From Nothopassalora personata (taxonomy: Eukaryota; Ascomycota; Dothideomycetes; Mycosphaerellales; Mycosphaerellaceae), in assembly GCA_033816765.1 (NCBI GenBank), contig CM066296.1:1860001-1924000 (forward strand): 64,000 bases of DNA. Reading direction: 5' to 3'. This document shows positions 10,376 through 22,200 of this stretch, in pieces; positions within the stretch are counted from its first letter, which is position 1, and each line of letters starts with the position of its first letter. The notes beneath the pieces were generated by a model. That model ran no database searches. It was not told where the DNA came from and worked only from the letters and a program-made list of their open reading frames with translations. The position numbers and the translations under genes are program-made.

Positions 10376-11535
10376 AGTATTCCTAGAGTTTCTAATAATA
10401 GTTATATAGGTTTTATTTTAGTTCCTAGGTATTTTCTAAATCGTCGTATCCTTTCTATTTAACTAGGTATCGCTAACCCTTTTTATCTAGGATTCTTTCG
10501 ACTTCAAATTTGTTTTCTACTTTTAGCTCGAAATAGCAGCTTTCCTAGTAGGGTGTTCTAGCGTCTACGGGTTCTAGCTTAGAGATATAGAAGACTAGAT
10601 AGATCTTCGCGTCGGGTAGTAGTCGTAGGCAATAGTTAACTAGTCATATAACTTTATTAATAAAAAATAGTCCGACCTTAATATAATCTAGTTTCTTAGT
10701 CTATCTTCTTATTCTTAGGTTTTTTATAAGGAGATAGACCTTATCCCTCTCTTTTAGTAGAGGTACTATTTTTCTTATATATTATTGCTATTAAGACAAT
10801 TTTTATTATATATCTTCGATTACCTTACGTATTTCTTTATATACTTCCTTAAGAGTATCTGTTATTACGATTGCTCTTTCGGCTTATAGGTAGAATCTAG
10901 GTTTTCCGAATAGGTTAGGATCTTTACTAAAGTTCGTATAAAATAGTATCGTTAAAGTTGTCTCCGATTTATAGTCGTTTAGAGCAATCTACGCTATCGG
11001 TAGTAGTAAAACCTAGTTGTCTTATACGTAGTTAATATAGTGTCGTAGGTACTCTTCTAGCGTCTAATTTATCCTTTTAGTCTATCCGTCCATCTCCGGA
11101 TAATATACTATTAATAGCTTATATTTAATTCCGATTATTCCTATAAGCGTTTTCTAGTAGTTTAATATAAATAGCTTATCTCTATCCGTTATAAATGCTC
11201 GGGGAAATCCGTAGTATCGGATAAGTCTATCTAGTACGAGGTATCCGAGCTACTCCGTATCGTATATTTCCGATATAGGAATAAAGTGTGCGTATTTCGT
11301 AAGTCTATTAACTATAACTAATATTATGTCGTATAGTTGTTTCGTAACTTAATCTCTTAACGGAAGGAGCTTCGTAATAAAGTCTATTATAACTTCGTCC
11401 TATAGTTTTATTAGTAGTGTCCTGAACTATAGGTAACCGTATCTCGTATGTCTTATAGCCTTATTCTATTAGTAGTATACGTATCGCTTAATATAGCGTA
11501 ACACCTTAAGTCTTGTCTATAGGAATAAGAAGCTA
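10376..11535 (-). pseudogene. Integrase C-terminus and chromodomain of the RIPped chromovirus
   Basis: The minus strand reads a chromodomain (aromatic cage region like FEVERILDKKG, then RYLVK-x-KGYDDLENT-x-E) near 10395-10510, preceded by integrase-core-like sequence up to the Copia insertion at 11536. TAG/TAA stops are frequent. Chromodomains direct integration toward histone-marked chromatin. The other half of the integrase is on the far side of the Copia element. Confidence 0.6.
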
Positions 11536-11782
11536 TGTTAAGTTGAGACCTTACAGGATACGTAGTTAGCAGCGGAGTGGAGTAAGAGATTAATCTTCAA
11601 CTAGCTAATAGCTACAGGGTATACAGCAATATATTAGGAACCAATGTGTTAATTGTGTTGGATGTCTATCTAAGCTAAAGGGGAGAGAAGGTGTCTTCCG
11701 ACAAGCTAAGTTATCGTAGATGCCTTAGGCTATTAGATCACAACCTAACTGTTAGCTCCCCTTGAGATGCTACATCTTAACA
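11536..11782 (-). repeat. 3' LTR of the Copia element
   Basis: The copy is 247 bp. It differs from the partner at 11 positions, all transitions at CpA/TpG sites. The polypurine tract on the sense strand (AGTGGGAG, 11783-11790) abuts it. Confidence 0.9.
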
Positions 11783-12919
11783 CTCCCACTTATCTTACAT
11801 AGGAGGTCACAGTCTACTCTTCTCCTATTAGTAGTATCTAGACCTCTATGACAGGTTGAGCTAGCTCACAAACCTCTAGAAGTGTAGACCAGTCTTTAGC
11901 TTTATGAACCTATCTATAACTATCTTAGATGTTGGGGTGTACTTAATAGTAATAAGCCTTCTCTACTAAAGTTTCCTAACAGCATTGTAGGCAATGTCAA
12001 TGTGCTTTAACTTGTTATGAACATGTGCATCCCTTACTAGGGTAAGGGCAGCTTAGTTGTTACCTCTTAATTGGACTAGTCTTAAGCTTAATATAGTCTC
12101 CTAGTTTCTAGTAATCCTTAGTTAATAGGAACAGTCTCCTACTAACTCTAGACAGTCTATCTCCCTTAGCAGTGAAGCTAGGAATTGGGATTGCTTTACA
12201 CATGTATTTATAGCTATGTATTTAGCTTCTATTATGGATGTTGCTATAGACTTTTGCTTCTTACTCATCTAGGAGACTAGTGCCCTATAGAGGAAGAAGA
12301 TATACCTAAGGATAGAGACTCTATCTACTTTGTCTATTATATAATTAGAGTTATAGTATCTAACTAGGCATCCTTCTCTATGCCTAGAGAAGACAAGGCT
12401 AAGATTAGGATATAACCTTAGATATCTTGTAATCTTCTTTAAAGCCTTTATGTAGTAGGTGGATAGGTTACTTACAAATAAGCTTATCCTTCCTAGGGCA
12501 AAAGCAATGTCTAGCCTTATAATTGTTGCTGGCCATATCTATATACTATTAATACTCTAGTACTCTGCCTTGTTACACCTCTCATCTATGTGGCTTAAAG
12601 GTTTAAGAGCCTTATAGCTGTCTATAGGTAAGTGTGTAGGTGCTGCCTTCTTATAGTTTATCCCTATCTTAGCAAGGTTGTCCCTAACAAAGTGTCCCTA
12701 GTTAAGTTTTAGGATTCCTCTCCTCCTGTCCCTTGTAACTCTTATGCTAAGAATCTTTTTAGGTTTACTAAGATCTTTAATCTTAAAGACTTTACTAAGT
12801 TCTCTTTTGAACTAGAGAATATCTATTAACTTTAGTGCAGCAATTGGAATGTTATCTATATATGTAAGAATTATAATCTCTTTTTCCTTATAAATGAGTA
12901 GGCATAGATCCACCTCTAA

Positions 12920-13108
12920 CTATATGAATCTAATCTCTCTAAGCTTTAACATACAGAGTTGATTCCAATCTCTAGCTGCTTGCTTAAGTCTATACAAGCT
13001 TTTGAGGATCTTAAACACTATGTTTAGTAGAAGCTTAACTCCTAGTGGTAGTAATATAAAGATGTCTTTATAGAGGGTACTTTCTATAAACGCATTGTTT
13101 ACATCCAC
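12920..13108 (-). pseudogene. Copia reverse transcriptase fragment
   Basis: The 62-codon open stretch carries the Copia RT block DVNNAFIES-x2-YKDIFILLP and the downstream LKSLYRLKQAARDW motif (canonical KSLYGLKQAPRxW). It is part of a longer RIP-interrupted pol reading from about 16400 leftward. Confidence 0.75.
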
Positions 13109-16100
13109 TTAGTGAAGATAGAGATCCTTCTTACATACAATAGCTATAAACACCCTAAGGGTGTCCTATCTAACTATAGGCGTAAATGGCTCTATAAAGT
13201 TAACACTAAACTTCTGTAAAAAGCCCCCTATAACTAGCCTAGCCTTGAACTTTTTAATGGCTCTACTAATGCTTCTTTTAACATTAAAGACCTATCTTAA
13301 CGTAACTAAGTTTGCTCCTTTTAGTAGAACAGCATTCTCCTAGGTGTTGTTGCTCTATAGAGCATCTAGCTCCTTCTAGATTGCTTCCTTCTAAAGGTGT
13401 CCCCATTTCTTGTTATTTATAGCATCCTTATAGGACTTTGGAATTGGGATCTCTTACTTGTATGTAATAACTTCTGTAGTTGCTGCAAAGGCCATCTCCT
13501 TAACTTCTTCTAGGAATTCACTATCCTATAGTACTGAATTATCTACTAATTATATAGCTGTAAAGAAAGCTTAGTAGTAAGCAGTAAGGTTCTCTAAGAG
13601 GTCTATTGCTTCTCCTACTTTAGTAGCTAGTTTAGGTATAGGGACTATAGATCTTAGGGCTTTCTGTTTCTATTTATAGCCCTTAACATTATAGTTAGCC
13701 CTCCTCTTACTAAGGGATAATCTAAGAGTAGTTACTTGTGTCCTAGTGATATTCTTTTCCTAGAGATCTAGTAAGCTTATCTTAATTGGCTTATCGATTT
13801 TCTAAAATTCCCCTATATTCTTTAGAGGCTAGGGAAGTTGCATAAACAGCTTTCTTAGCTAGGCTGTTACTAGGCTACTCTACTAAATAATTGAATGGTA
13901 AACAGGTTGCTCTAAGGATATGTCCTTCCTTAGCCTCCCTAAGGGTCTCCTAGCTAGTGCATTGCTTAATAGATTCAATTTTGTAATATTGAGATCCATA
14001 TCACCTCTAGGTTAATCCTTAAAGAAGTCTGTATATGTGTGTTATTTTATAGCTTTTATGTCTAGTTCCTAAAAGAGCTAGGCCTTAGCTATGTTTTTAA
14101 CGTATCTAATAAACACTGCTTCTTTACCTCTGTTTATTAGTTTATTACTTCTTGCCTAATAAGGCTAGGATCTTATATCTATGTAGATAATAGCTTTGTA
14201 TCCCTAAACCTTTAAATGGTTAATAGTTGGCTTAATACTATTAAAGGCTTTATCTAGTGAAACCTTAAACCTATTATAGTCTAGACTATTTAGTAGTTTA
14301 TTCCTTATGTAGGTTTGGGCTTCTAGTGCTTTAGGCTAGAATTTAATTAGCATCTTGGCCTCTTTACGCATTGCCCTTATAGAGTCTTCTAAGGTTTATA
14401 TTGACCTTTTAACTAGTCCATTTTAGAGCGAGTTGTATGCCTTAGTATGCTCTAGCCCAATTCCTAAATCCTTCTCCTACTGCTTAACTAATGCAATAAG
14501 TTCCCTTGTATTGTTAAGCCTAACTGCTTTTAACTGTGCTAATGATTTCCTCTCTGCCTTAATCTTCTAGTTCTAGAGAGCAACTAGAGCATCTTCTCTT
14601 TTCTTAAGAGGACAGGTCTACTTTTTTCTAGAGAAGTTGTTAACAATCTTAAGCTAGTATTTGAACCCTAGCCTTAATGTTAGTAGTGGACTACATATAT
14701 TAATAGATATAAGGGCAAGTCTTTTAGGTCTTCTCTTAGTAACTTTGCCTTTGTACTTTTTTATCTTTACTATTAAATACACTCTATACTAGTAGAAGCT
14801 ATCCCTAGGAACAGGAATAGGTTCTTTTAAGTCTATTACCTTATAAAGATTCTAGAGCAAGTTCTTCCTAAAGTGTGCAAATCTTCTATGCTAAAGCTCT
14901 CACTGTTTTAGGTTAGTCTCTAATTTAGTAGTTACAAAGGCATTCTCTATTAGTAGTGCATATAATAAGTAATATGCCCTTTTTTGTAGTAGAGGAGAAA
15001 TCTCATTAATGAATAGAACCCCCCTAAGAAGCCTTGTCTAGACAATAGTTTAGCTAGAGGGGGATATAAGAGAAAATAAAGGAGGTTAGACACTAAACTG
15101 CTTGCTAAACTAGTTCTAAGAAACCAGGTTTACCCCTAGCTTAGGTACAAGCAGAACATCTTCTAAAACAACTTTCCTGCTAGATCTCCTACTTATCTCT
15201 ATAGTCCTAATATAAGTGGCTGACAAATGCCTACCTCCTACTTTAATCTATTTCTTCTTTGTTAAGGGAGTTATGGATCTAAAGAGGCAGTTCTAGTTAG
15301 TTATATAGGATAAAGCATAAGAATTAAGTAACTACTCTAATAAGGGGAACTTGCCTTAGACTTCTGTAGTTAAGTGAGCTACTTTATTATACTCATTATT
15401 ATTAGACATTGTCTTCTAGGATGAGTTGCATAAGTTAGGTAGCTCTTAGGCAGAGAAACCTTTCCTAGTCTTCCTTATTTTAGAGGAAGGAGACTAGGCC
15501 TAGTTCTTCTAGAGTGATAGCATGTTAGAGCTAAGTTTCTTCACTATTTTCTTAAGTTCCTCTATAGAGGACTTCTCTCTTAGTGTTCTTCTTAAAGATG
15601 GTAGTAGAGATCTTCTCTTCTTAATATATGTTGCATTCTGGGAGGATAGTGCTTAGGAATAAGATCTAAGGACCTTCTTTGCCTTAGAGAGACTAGGGTA
15701 GTCCTTAATAAGATAGTCCTTCTTATAGAGAAGGTAGGAAAGTGATCTTACCTAACCTAAGGGCCTAACCTAGGTAGCTGCTATACTATACTTAGCCTTA
15801 GAGGGATTCAATCTGGCCTCTTAAGCCTTAAGGATCTTTAAGGTCCTTTTATAATCCATCTTTGGCTAAGCTATAATAGTATCCCTAGCTATATAGTAGT
15901 TAGGTGGCAGTGAGCTTAAAAGCTAGGTTATTCTTACATTAGCTTTCCTATAGTGCTAGCCCTCTAGGTTAACATTAGCAATCCTCCTTCTAAGAGACAC
16001 TAGGTGTGCCTATGTAGATCTAATAGTGAACTCTTTACTTATCTTAAAGTTCACAAACTGTTTTGTAAGCTTATATGCATAGGTTAGCAACACCTAGCTG

Positions 16101-16887
16101 TACTTGTTCTAGAGATGCACCTATATCTTAGTAGCTTTTCTAGATTCGTAAGAGCCCTTAAGCTTAAATTCATCTTCTTCTATAATCCTACTTAGGATAC
16201 TAAAGCAGTAAGCTGCATTTTGTTTTGTCTATGTTAGTGTATTAAGAATCTCTTTAATCTTGGTCTCTTCCTAGAGTTTTAGGTTCTTGCCCTTAATGTT
16301 ATTAAATAACACTTCTAACAGGTTATTAATTGCAAAGAATGCTAACTGGCTCTCTATCTTATATCTCTAAAGGTTAAACTATCTCTTCTAGTTGTCTCTC
16401 TTAAGAATTGGGATTTTAGTTCCCTTCTCTTCTCCTTTCTCTTAGTGTAAATCTATAATAAATTGAATATAATGAAATAAGGTGTATATGCTTCAAGGTC
16501 GTAGCTTAGGTCCTGCTAAGGCTTTTAGTGTAGAATAGTAAGGTTCGTAGGTGTAGATACTAAGGCCTACTTAGTAGGGTAAAGAAAGAGCGGTATAGTC
16601 TCGGAGCTAGGACATAGGTCTGTCTCTCCTAGCAGAGTTCTAAATAACTTACTTAAAGTCCTTCTTAATAGTATCTCGATGCAGTTCTGCCTATAGAGTG
16701 TCTTTAAGGTATTAGCTTATAGTAAGCCGTATAGAGTCCTTTTCTAGATTACCTATTACTTAGTATTAAACTAAGCTCCTTAATAGGACAGATAGGGTAG
16801 ACTTCTGCTTCCTAGATGTTTTCTGCTATAATAGTAAGGGATACAAGTAACCTGTACTAATATAGGTTGCTCTTACTCCTACACAAA

Positions 16888-16902
16888 CTCGGGCTTATAA
16901 CC
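16888..16902 (-). other. Copia primer-binding site, half-tRNA type
   Basis: Directly inside the 5' LTR the sense strand reads GGTTATAAGCCCGAG. This complements the anticodon-loop region of initiator tRNA-Met (GGTTATGAGCCCG expected) apart from one TpG-to-TpA change. Copia and Ty5-type elements prime from such an internally cut tRNA-iMet. Confidence 0.6.
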
Positions 16903-17149
16903 TGTTAAGTTAAGACCTTATAGGATACGTAGTTAGTAGCGGAGTGGAGTAAGAGATCAATCTTCAACTAGCTAATAGCTATAGGGCATGCAGCAATATA
17001 TTAGGAACCAATGTGTTGATTGTGTTAGATGTCTATCTAAGCTAAAGGGGAGAGAAGGTGTCTTCCGACAAGCTAAGTTATCGTAGATGCCTTAGGCTAT
17101 TAGATCACAACCTAACTGTTAGCTCCCCTTGAGATGCTATATCTTAATA
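16903..17149 (-). repeat. 5' LTR of the Copia element
   Basis: 247 bp, same length as the partner at 11536-11782. It is followed by the AGCTA duplication at 17150-17154. Confidence 0.9.
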
Positions 17150-17154
17150 AGCTA

Positions 17155-19115
17155 CGTTATATTAGGTCTATTATTTTCGAAGTTCTAGGGTATCCGTAAG
17201 TTAGTCTATCGTAATATTATCGTATATACTCTTATTCTTAATCCTTCGGTACTTAGTATTTCCCGTACGATATAGGGAATTGCTCGTGCCTATCGCTTAG
17301 TATCCGTACGATATTATTAAATTCTCTCGTGTTTATACTAAGACTTCCGTCGGGGTTCGTCTTTAATATCTTATATTATACTAGTTCTTTTTCTTCTATA
17401 TAGTCGCTTCTCCGGCTTAGCGCGTCTACGCGGCTATTCTCTTTTCCTAGAGTATATTTAATTTTAAACTTATATTACCCTAGTAGCTCCGACTAGCGGG
17501 CTTATCTTTAGGTAAGTTCCTTTATCGTCGTAAAGTACGTAAGATTCTTATAGTTAGAAAGAATCGTTAACTTCGGTAGGCCCTCGATATATACTCTCTA
17601 ATACTATATAGCGGTAATAATAGCTAGAAGCTCTTTATTATAGATATCGTATTTCTATTCCACTATAGTTATTTTCCGGGAGTAATAGGCTACTAGGTAT
17701 CTTTTCCTATCGTGTATCTATATAAGATATACGCCTATTGCTATATTAGACGTATCGGTCTCGATGTAGACTTCCTTACTACTATTAAATAATCGAAGCG
17801 TAGGGGCTAAAGCGTATTGTTCCTTAAGTTTCTTAAATGATATAATCTATTCTTTTTCCTATTTCTTGGTAATGTCCTTTCTCGTAAGCATCGTTATTAG
17901 TACTGCTGTTTTTAAGTAGTCCTTAATGAATTTCCGGTTATAGTTCGCTAGTCTAAGGAATAATTATACGTCCTTAACTATTTTTAGTTCTAGCTATTCT
18001 CTAATTAACTATATCTTCGTAGGGCCGATTATTATCCCCGTCGTACTAATAATAAAGCCTAAGAATTTAACTTCTTTCTTATAGAACTCGTATTTTTTAG
18101 GTGCCGTCTTAAATCCTAATTACGTAAGTTGTTCGAAGACGTCCTAGACTTGTTTTATATATTCCTATAGGGATTCTTTCGTATAGACTAATATATCGTC
18201 TATATAAGCGATAATGTATACGTCGAGTAGGTCTCTAAGTGTCTTGTTAATAAGGTCCTAATAGGATGCGGGTACGTTAGTTAATTCTATTAGTATAACT
18301 AAGAATTCGTAAAGTCCGTATCTTGTTCTAAAAGCGGTTTTCTATTCTTCTCCTTCCGCTATACGTATAGCGTAGAAGGCATCTCGTAGGTTAATCTTCG
18401 TGTACTAGTCTAATCCGGTTAATCTGTCTTATGCTTCTTCAATGTTAGGTAGCGGGTATCGGTTCTTAATCGTAATTTCGTTTAACTTCCTATAGTCTTA
18501 TACGAGTCGTAACTTCCCGTTTGCTTTTAGAACGAATATATATAGAGTTCCTATACTTAAGGTAAATCTTCTTATCTATCCTTTAGCTAGCTTCTCCTTT
18601 AGCTATTCTCGTAGGGTCTGTAGCTCTTTCTTAGACATTTAATATAGGGGTCCCTATAGAGGCTCTTTCCCTAGCTAAATATTAATCTTATAATCCTATA
18701 GGCGGTACTTAGGTAAGGCGGTTTTACCTCTCTCCTCTTTAAAGAGTCGCGACTACTTACGATACTCTTTAGGAATACTTAACTCTAAGATATTAGTATC
18801 CTTCGATAGTACATTACTTCTATTACTTCTAGTAACTTCGTAATCCGGCGGCCCTACGCTAGTATCCGTCCCGGTCGAAGGTAGTTCTTCTATCCTTCTA
18901 TTCGGTATAAGCTATATCTTGTTTAGCTATCTTACCTTATCTACTAGTAAACGCTACTACTACGTAGGTTTTAATAGCGATAACGTAATCGTATTATTTA
19001 AATCTAAGTACTCCTATCCTCTAGTTAATTACTAAGTTATACTTTCTTAACTAAGGCGTACTAAGTGCAATATTATAACTAGCTATATTAGTAATATCTA
19101 AGGTAATCTCCTCGT
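17155..19115 (-). pseudogene. RT/RNase H/integrase part of the RIPped chromovirus
   Basis: The minus strand reads a Ty3-type RT with a YIDDILV-like catalytic block near 18190-18215 and an RNase H start like ETDTSNIAIGVYL near 17755, both with RIP stops. The segment is bounded by the AGCTA duplication of Copia on the left and the AGTAC duplication of the young element on the right. Confidence 0.7.
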
Positions 19116-19120
19116 AGTAC

Positions 19121-19281
19121 TGTAAGGGCACCTGCTTAGGTAGTACGAAGTTGTTAGACAAGCTATCTAAGAGGTGCGCGAGGCGCGAGAAGTTAATATA
19201 CAAGCCGAGGCACGCGGGTCGGCCCGGGCCCGGTCACGTAACTCGCCACGTTCACTCGCTGTGCGGCCATGGGCCGTCACA
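19121..19281 (-). repeat. 3' LTR of the young chromovirus
   Basis: 161 bp, identical to 26352-26512. The pol frame runs into it and ends at 19167. Confidence 0.95.
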
Positions 19282-22200
19282 CCACCCCCCCCCCCTTCAA
19301 AACGGTCACTCCTGTGCACCGTGTCAAGGGAAGTTTGATGTCCATTTCGCTTGTCGCTTCGGTCACAGTCATCGGTTACCTTTGTTGGTGCCATGCCTGG
19401 CGGGTCATCATCTTCATACGAGCCGTTGTCTTCTGCCAGAAGAGCCACAGGCACCTGCGCGATCAATTCGCGTGGCCCTCCTGCGGTTACTGGGTTGGAC
19501 GTAATCATCGCAGCACTGAGGGTGCCCGCGTCATCAGATGGTGCTTCCTCATTCGCAATCCATCCTAGCGGTGGTGTGAAGCCGGCAGGTCTAGGGGCCG
19601 TAGGGTGGTTGTGATGGAAGTCGGCGACAGAGGCGGCTGCTGTTGCAATCATAGTCTCTGCGGGCTCCCAAGTTAGCTCGTTATCACCTACCCACTTCAC
19701 GCAGTACTTGTAGATTGGGACCTTTCCTCCTGCTGGCGCACGCCCTGGCGGCAGCGACCTGTGCGAGTCCACGACTTTCTCCACGTGCCATTCCTGGTGA
19801 GACCCATCTTCGTCCTCCACCTCGATTGGCGGAGGCGGAGGGACGACTTGTCCTGTGACTGGGTCGTAGCCTGGTCGCAAGTAATTGGCGTGGAACCCGT
19901 CATACAGGTTGCTCAGTGAGTCTGGCAATGCGACTCGATATGTGTCGTGTGGCAGCACTTCCTTGATCGGGTAAGGACCCGCATACTTGTAGTCCAGTTT
20001 CTTAGACGGGCGTGTGGTGTGCCAGTTCTTGGTGCTAATGTGCACCATGTCGCCTAACTTGTATGCTGGTGCTATGGTCCTGCGTCGGTTGGCATACTCC
20101 GCTTGTGTATCTTGCGCCATTTGCATGGCGTCTCTGAGTGCCTGCCTGAGTTCATTCATCCGGGCTCCGAATGCAGTCGCCGATTGTGCATCGAGGCGTT
20201 GCTTGTGTGGCATGAGTTCCAGCGGCAGCATGACTTCTGCGTCTGAATACCTCGGGTTCTTGCCTAGCGTTGCCATGAATGGGGAGAATCCGGTAGATTC
20301 TGACACGTGGTCGTTCGCAGTGAACTCTGCTAGAGGCAGCCAATCCGGCCAGTCGTCCTGGGCATAGTTGGTATACGTGCGCAGGTACTTCTCCATGGCC
20401 TTGTTCGTGATCTCGCTTTGCCCATCTGTTTGGGGGTGGTAGCCCGTTGACAGCTTGCGCTTGATGCCTAGTAGCTGGCATAGGCGCTTCCAGAATGCGG
20501 AAAGCCATTGGGGTCCTCTGTCTGTAACGATCGACTTAGGCAGCCCATGGCGGCTGAACACGTACTTGAGGTAGATGAACGCAATGTACTCTGCGCTCAT
20601 GTTGAGCACTGGGATCAGATGCCGCTCCTTACTCAGGCGGTCTGTCACTGTGAGAACGTTTTTGTACTTCTGCCCATCTGCGGTGCAGCGTGCTTCGGGC
20701 AGCTCGACTACGAAGTCCATTGCGATGTCGTCCCATGTGTCGAGTGGCACTGGCAACGGTGCTAGCAATCCGTGTTCGGCATCCTGCACTGGGTTCACGT
20801 TTGTGCACGTCGTGCATCCTTTGCAGAACTCGCGTATGAAGCGTGTCATGCCTGGCCAGATATAGTGGCGTTTCAATAGGGTGTTGGTCTTAGTCTTTCC
20901 TGGGTGACCTGCGGCTGGGGCGTCGTGAAATGCTTTCACTATGCGGGCATACACCGTGTTGCCTTCATCATCTTCAGCTGGTTCTGGGACATACAGGCTG
21001 TAGCCACCTTCTCTGTTCTTGACGTAGATCATTCCATCTACTGCCATCGCGTGCTTAGGGTCGATCTTGTGCCTGTGGAGCATCTTCACCTTGTCGCCAG
21101 CTGCCAGCTGTTGCAGGGCCTCTTGTGGTTCTTGCTGTTCGTATAGGGATCGGATGTCGCGTTGTAGGTCCTCATCCACAACGCCGGTGGCTTCCGATGC
21201 CGCGAGTTGTAGGATTCTGCTGGCTAACAAGTTCGGCATAAACAATTCGGGTCCTAGCAACACGCGATGCTGCTGCGTGTGCCGGGGATCATCCTCGTCC
21301 TTGCGTATCGCATCTTGTGAGCGGCGGGTAAGGCTATCGGGCTTGCCTCCCTGCACTCCTGGTCTGTAGATGATCTTGAAGTGGAATTGCGATAGGAATT
21401 CTGCCCAGCGTGCTTGGCGCCGGTTGAGTTCCTTCGTGGTCATGAAGTACTCAAGGTTCTTGTGGTCTGAGTAGACGAGCACTGGCTTGCCACTTGGGTC
21501 GGCCAGGAAGTTCTCGCAATCGCTGCCCACGCAGTCCTTGTCATCGATGTCACCTGCTGCCAGCTCAGGACGCCATTCTTCGAACGCTTTGACAATAGCG
21601 AGCAACTCTTTGTCATAGATGTCGTAGTTGCATTCCTGGGGTGACATCTTCTTAGACAGATATGCCACTGGTCTCAAGATGCCATTATGACGTTGGGAGA
21701 GGACCGCTGCGGTGACGAAGTCCGAAGCGTCAGTCTCAAGCACTGTCTCCAGCCCATGCTGGAAGACTGCGAGGATTTCTCCTTCTGCATCGGTGAATGC
21801 TTTCTTGAGGCCGTCGAACGCTGCTTGGCACTCTGCCGTCCATTGCCATGGCACGTCTTTCTTGGTGAGGCGGGTAAGCGGCAGTGTTATCTTGCTGTAG
21901 TTCTTGATGAATCGTCGATAGAAGCCAGCGAATCCGTTGAATGCAAGCACATCCGTGACATTACGAGGTGTTTCCCATTCTTGCACTGCTCTCACCTTCT
22001 CCGGGCACATGGAGATGCCGTCCTTGCCAATAATAAGGCCAAGGTACTTGGTCGATTGGGTGTGGAATTCACACTTCTTGATATCAAGTTGCAGGCCTGC
22101 GTCTCTGCAGCGCCCTAGCACCTTCTTCACATGTCCAATGTGCTCTTCAAGCGTGTCGCTAAAGATGAGGATATCATCTAGATAGGCTGATGCAAAGTCA

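Larger units (their letters stand above)
11536..17149 (-). mobile_element. Ty1/Copia LTR retrotransposon, moderately RIPped
   Basis: LTRs of 247 bp (11536-11782 and 16903-17149) begin TGTTAAG and end TTAACA (TTAATA in the RIPped copy). They are flanked by AGCTA on both sides. Total length is 5,614 bp, normal for Copia. On the minus strand, pol remnants include the Copia reverse-transcriptase segment MDVNNAFIESTLYKDIF...KSLYRLKQAARDWNQL at 13108-12920, preceded by the KFKARLV segment near 13240. Frames are interrupted throughout. It inserted into the integrase region of the older chromovirus. Confidence 0.9.
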
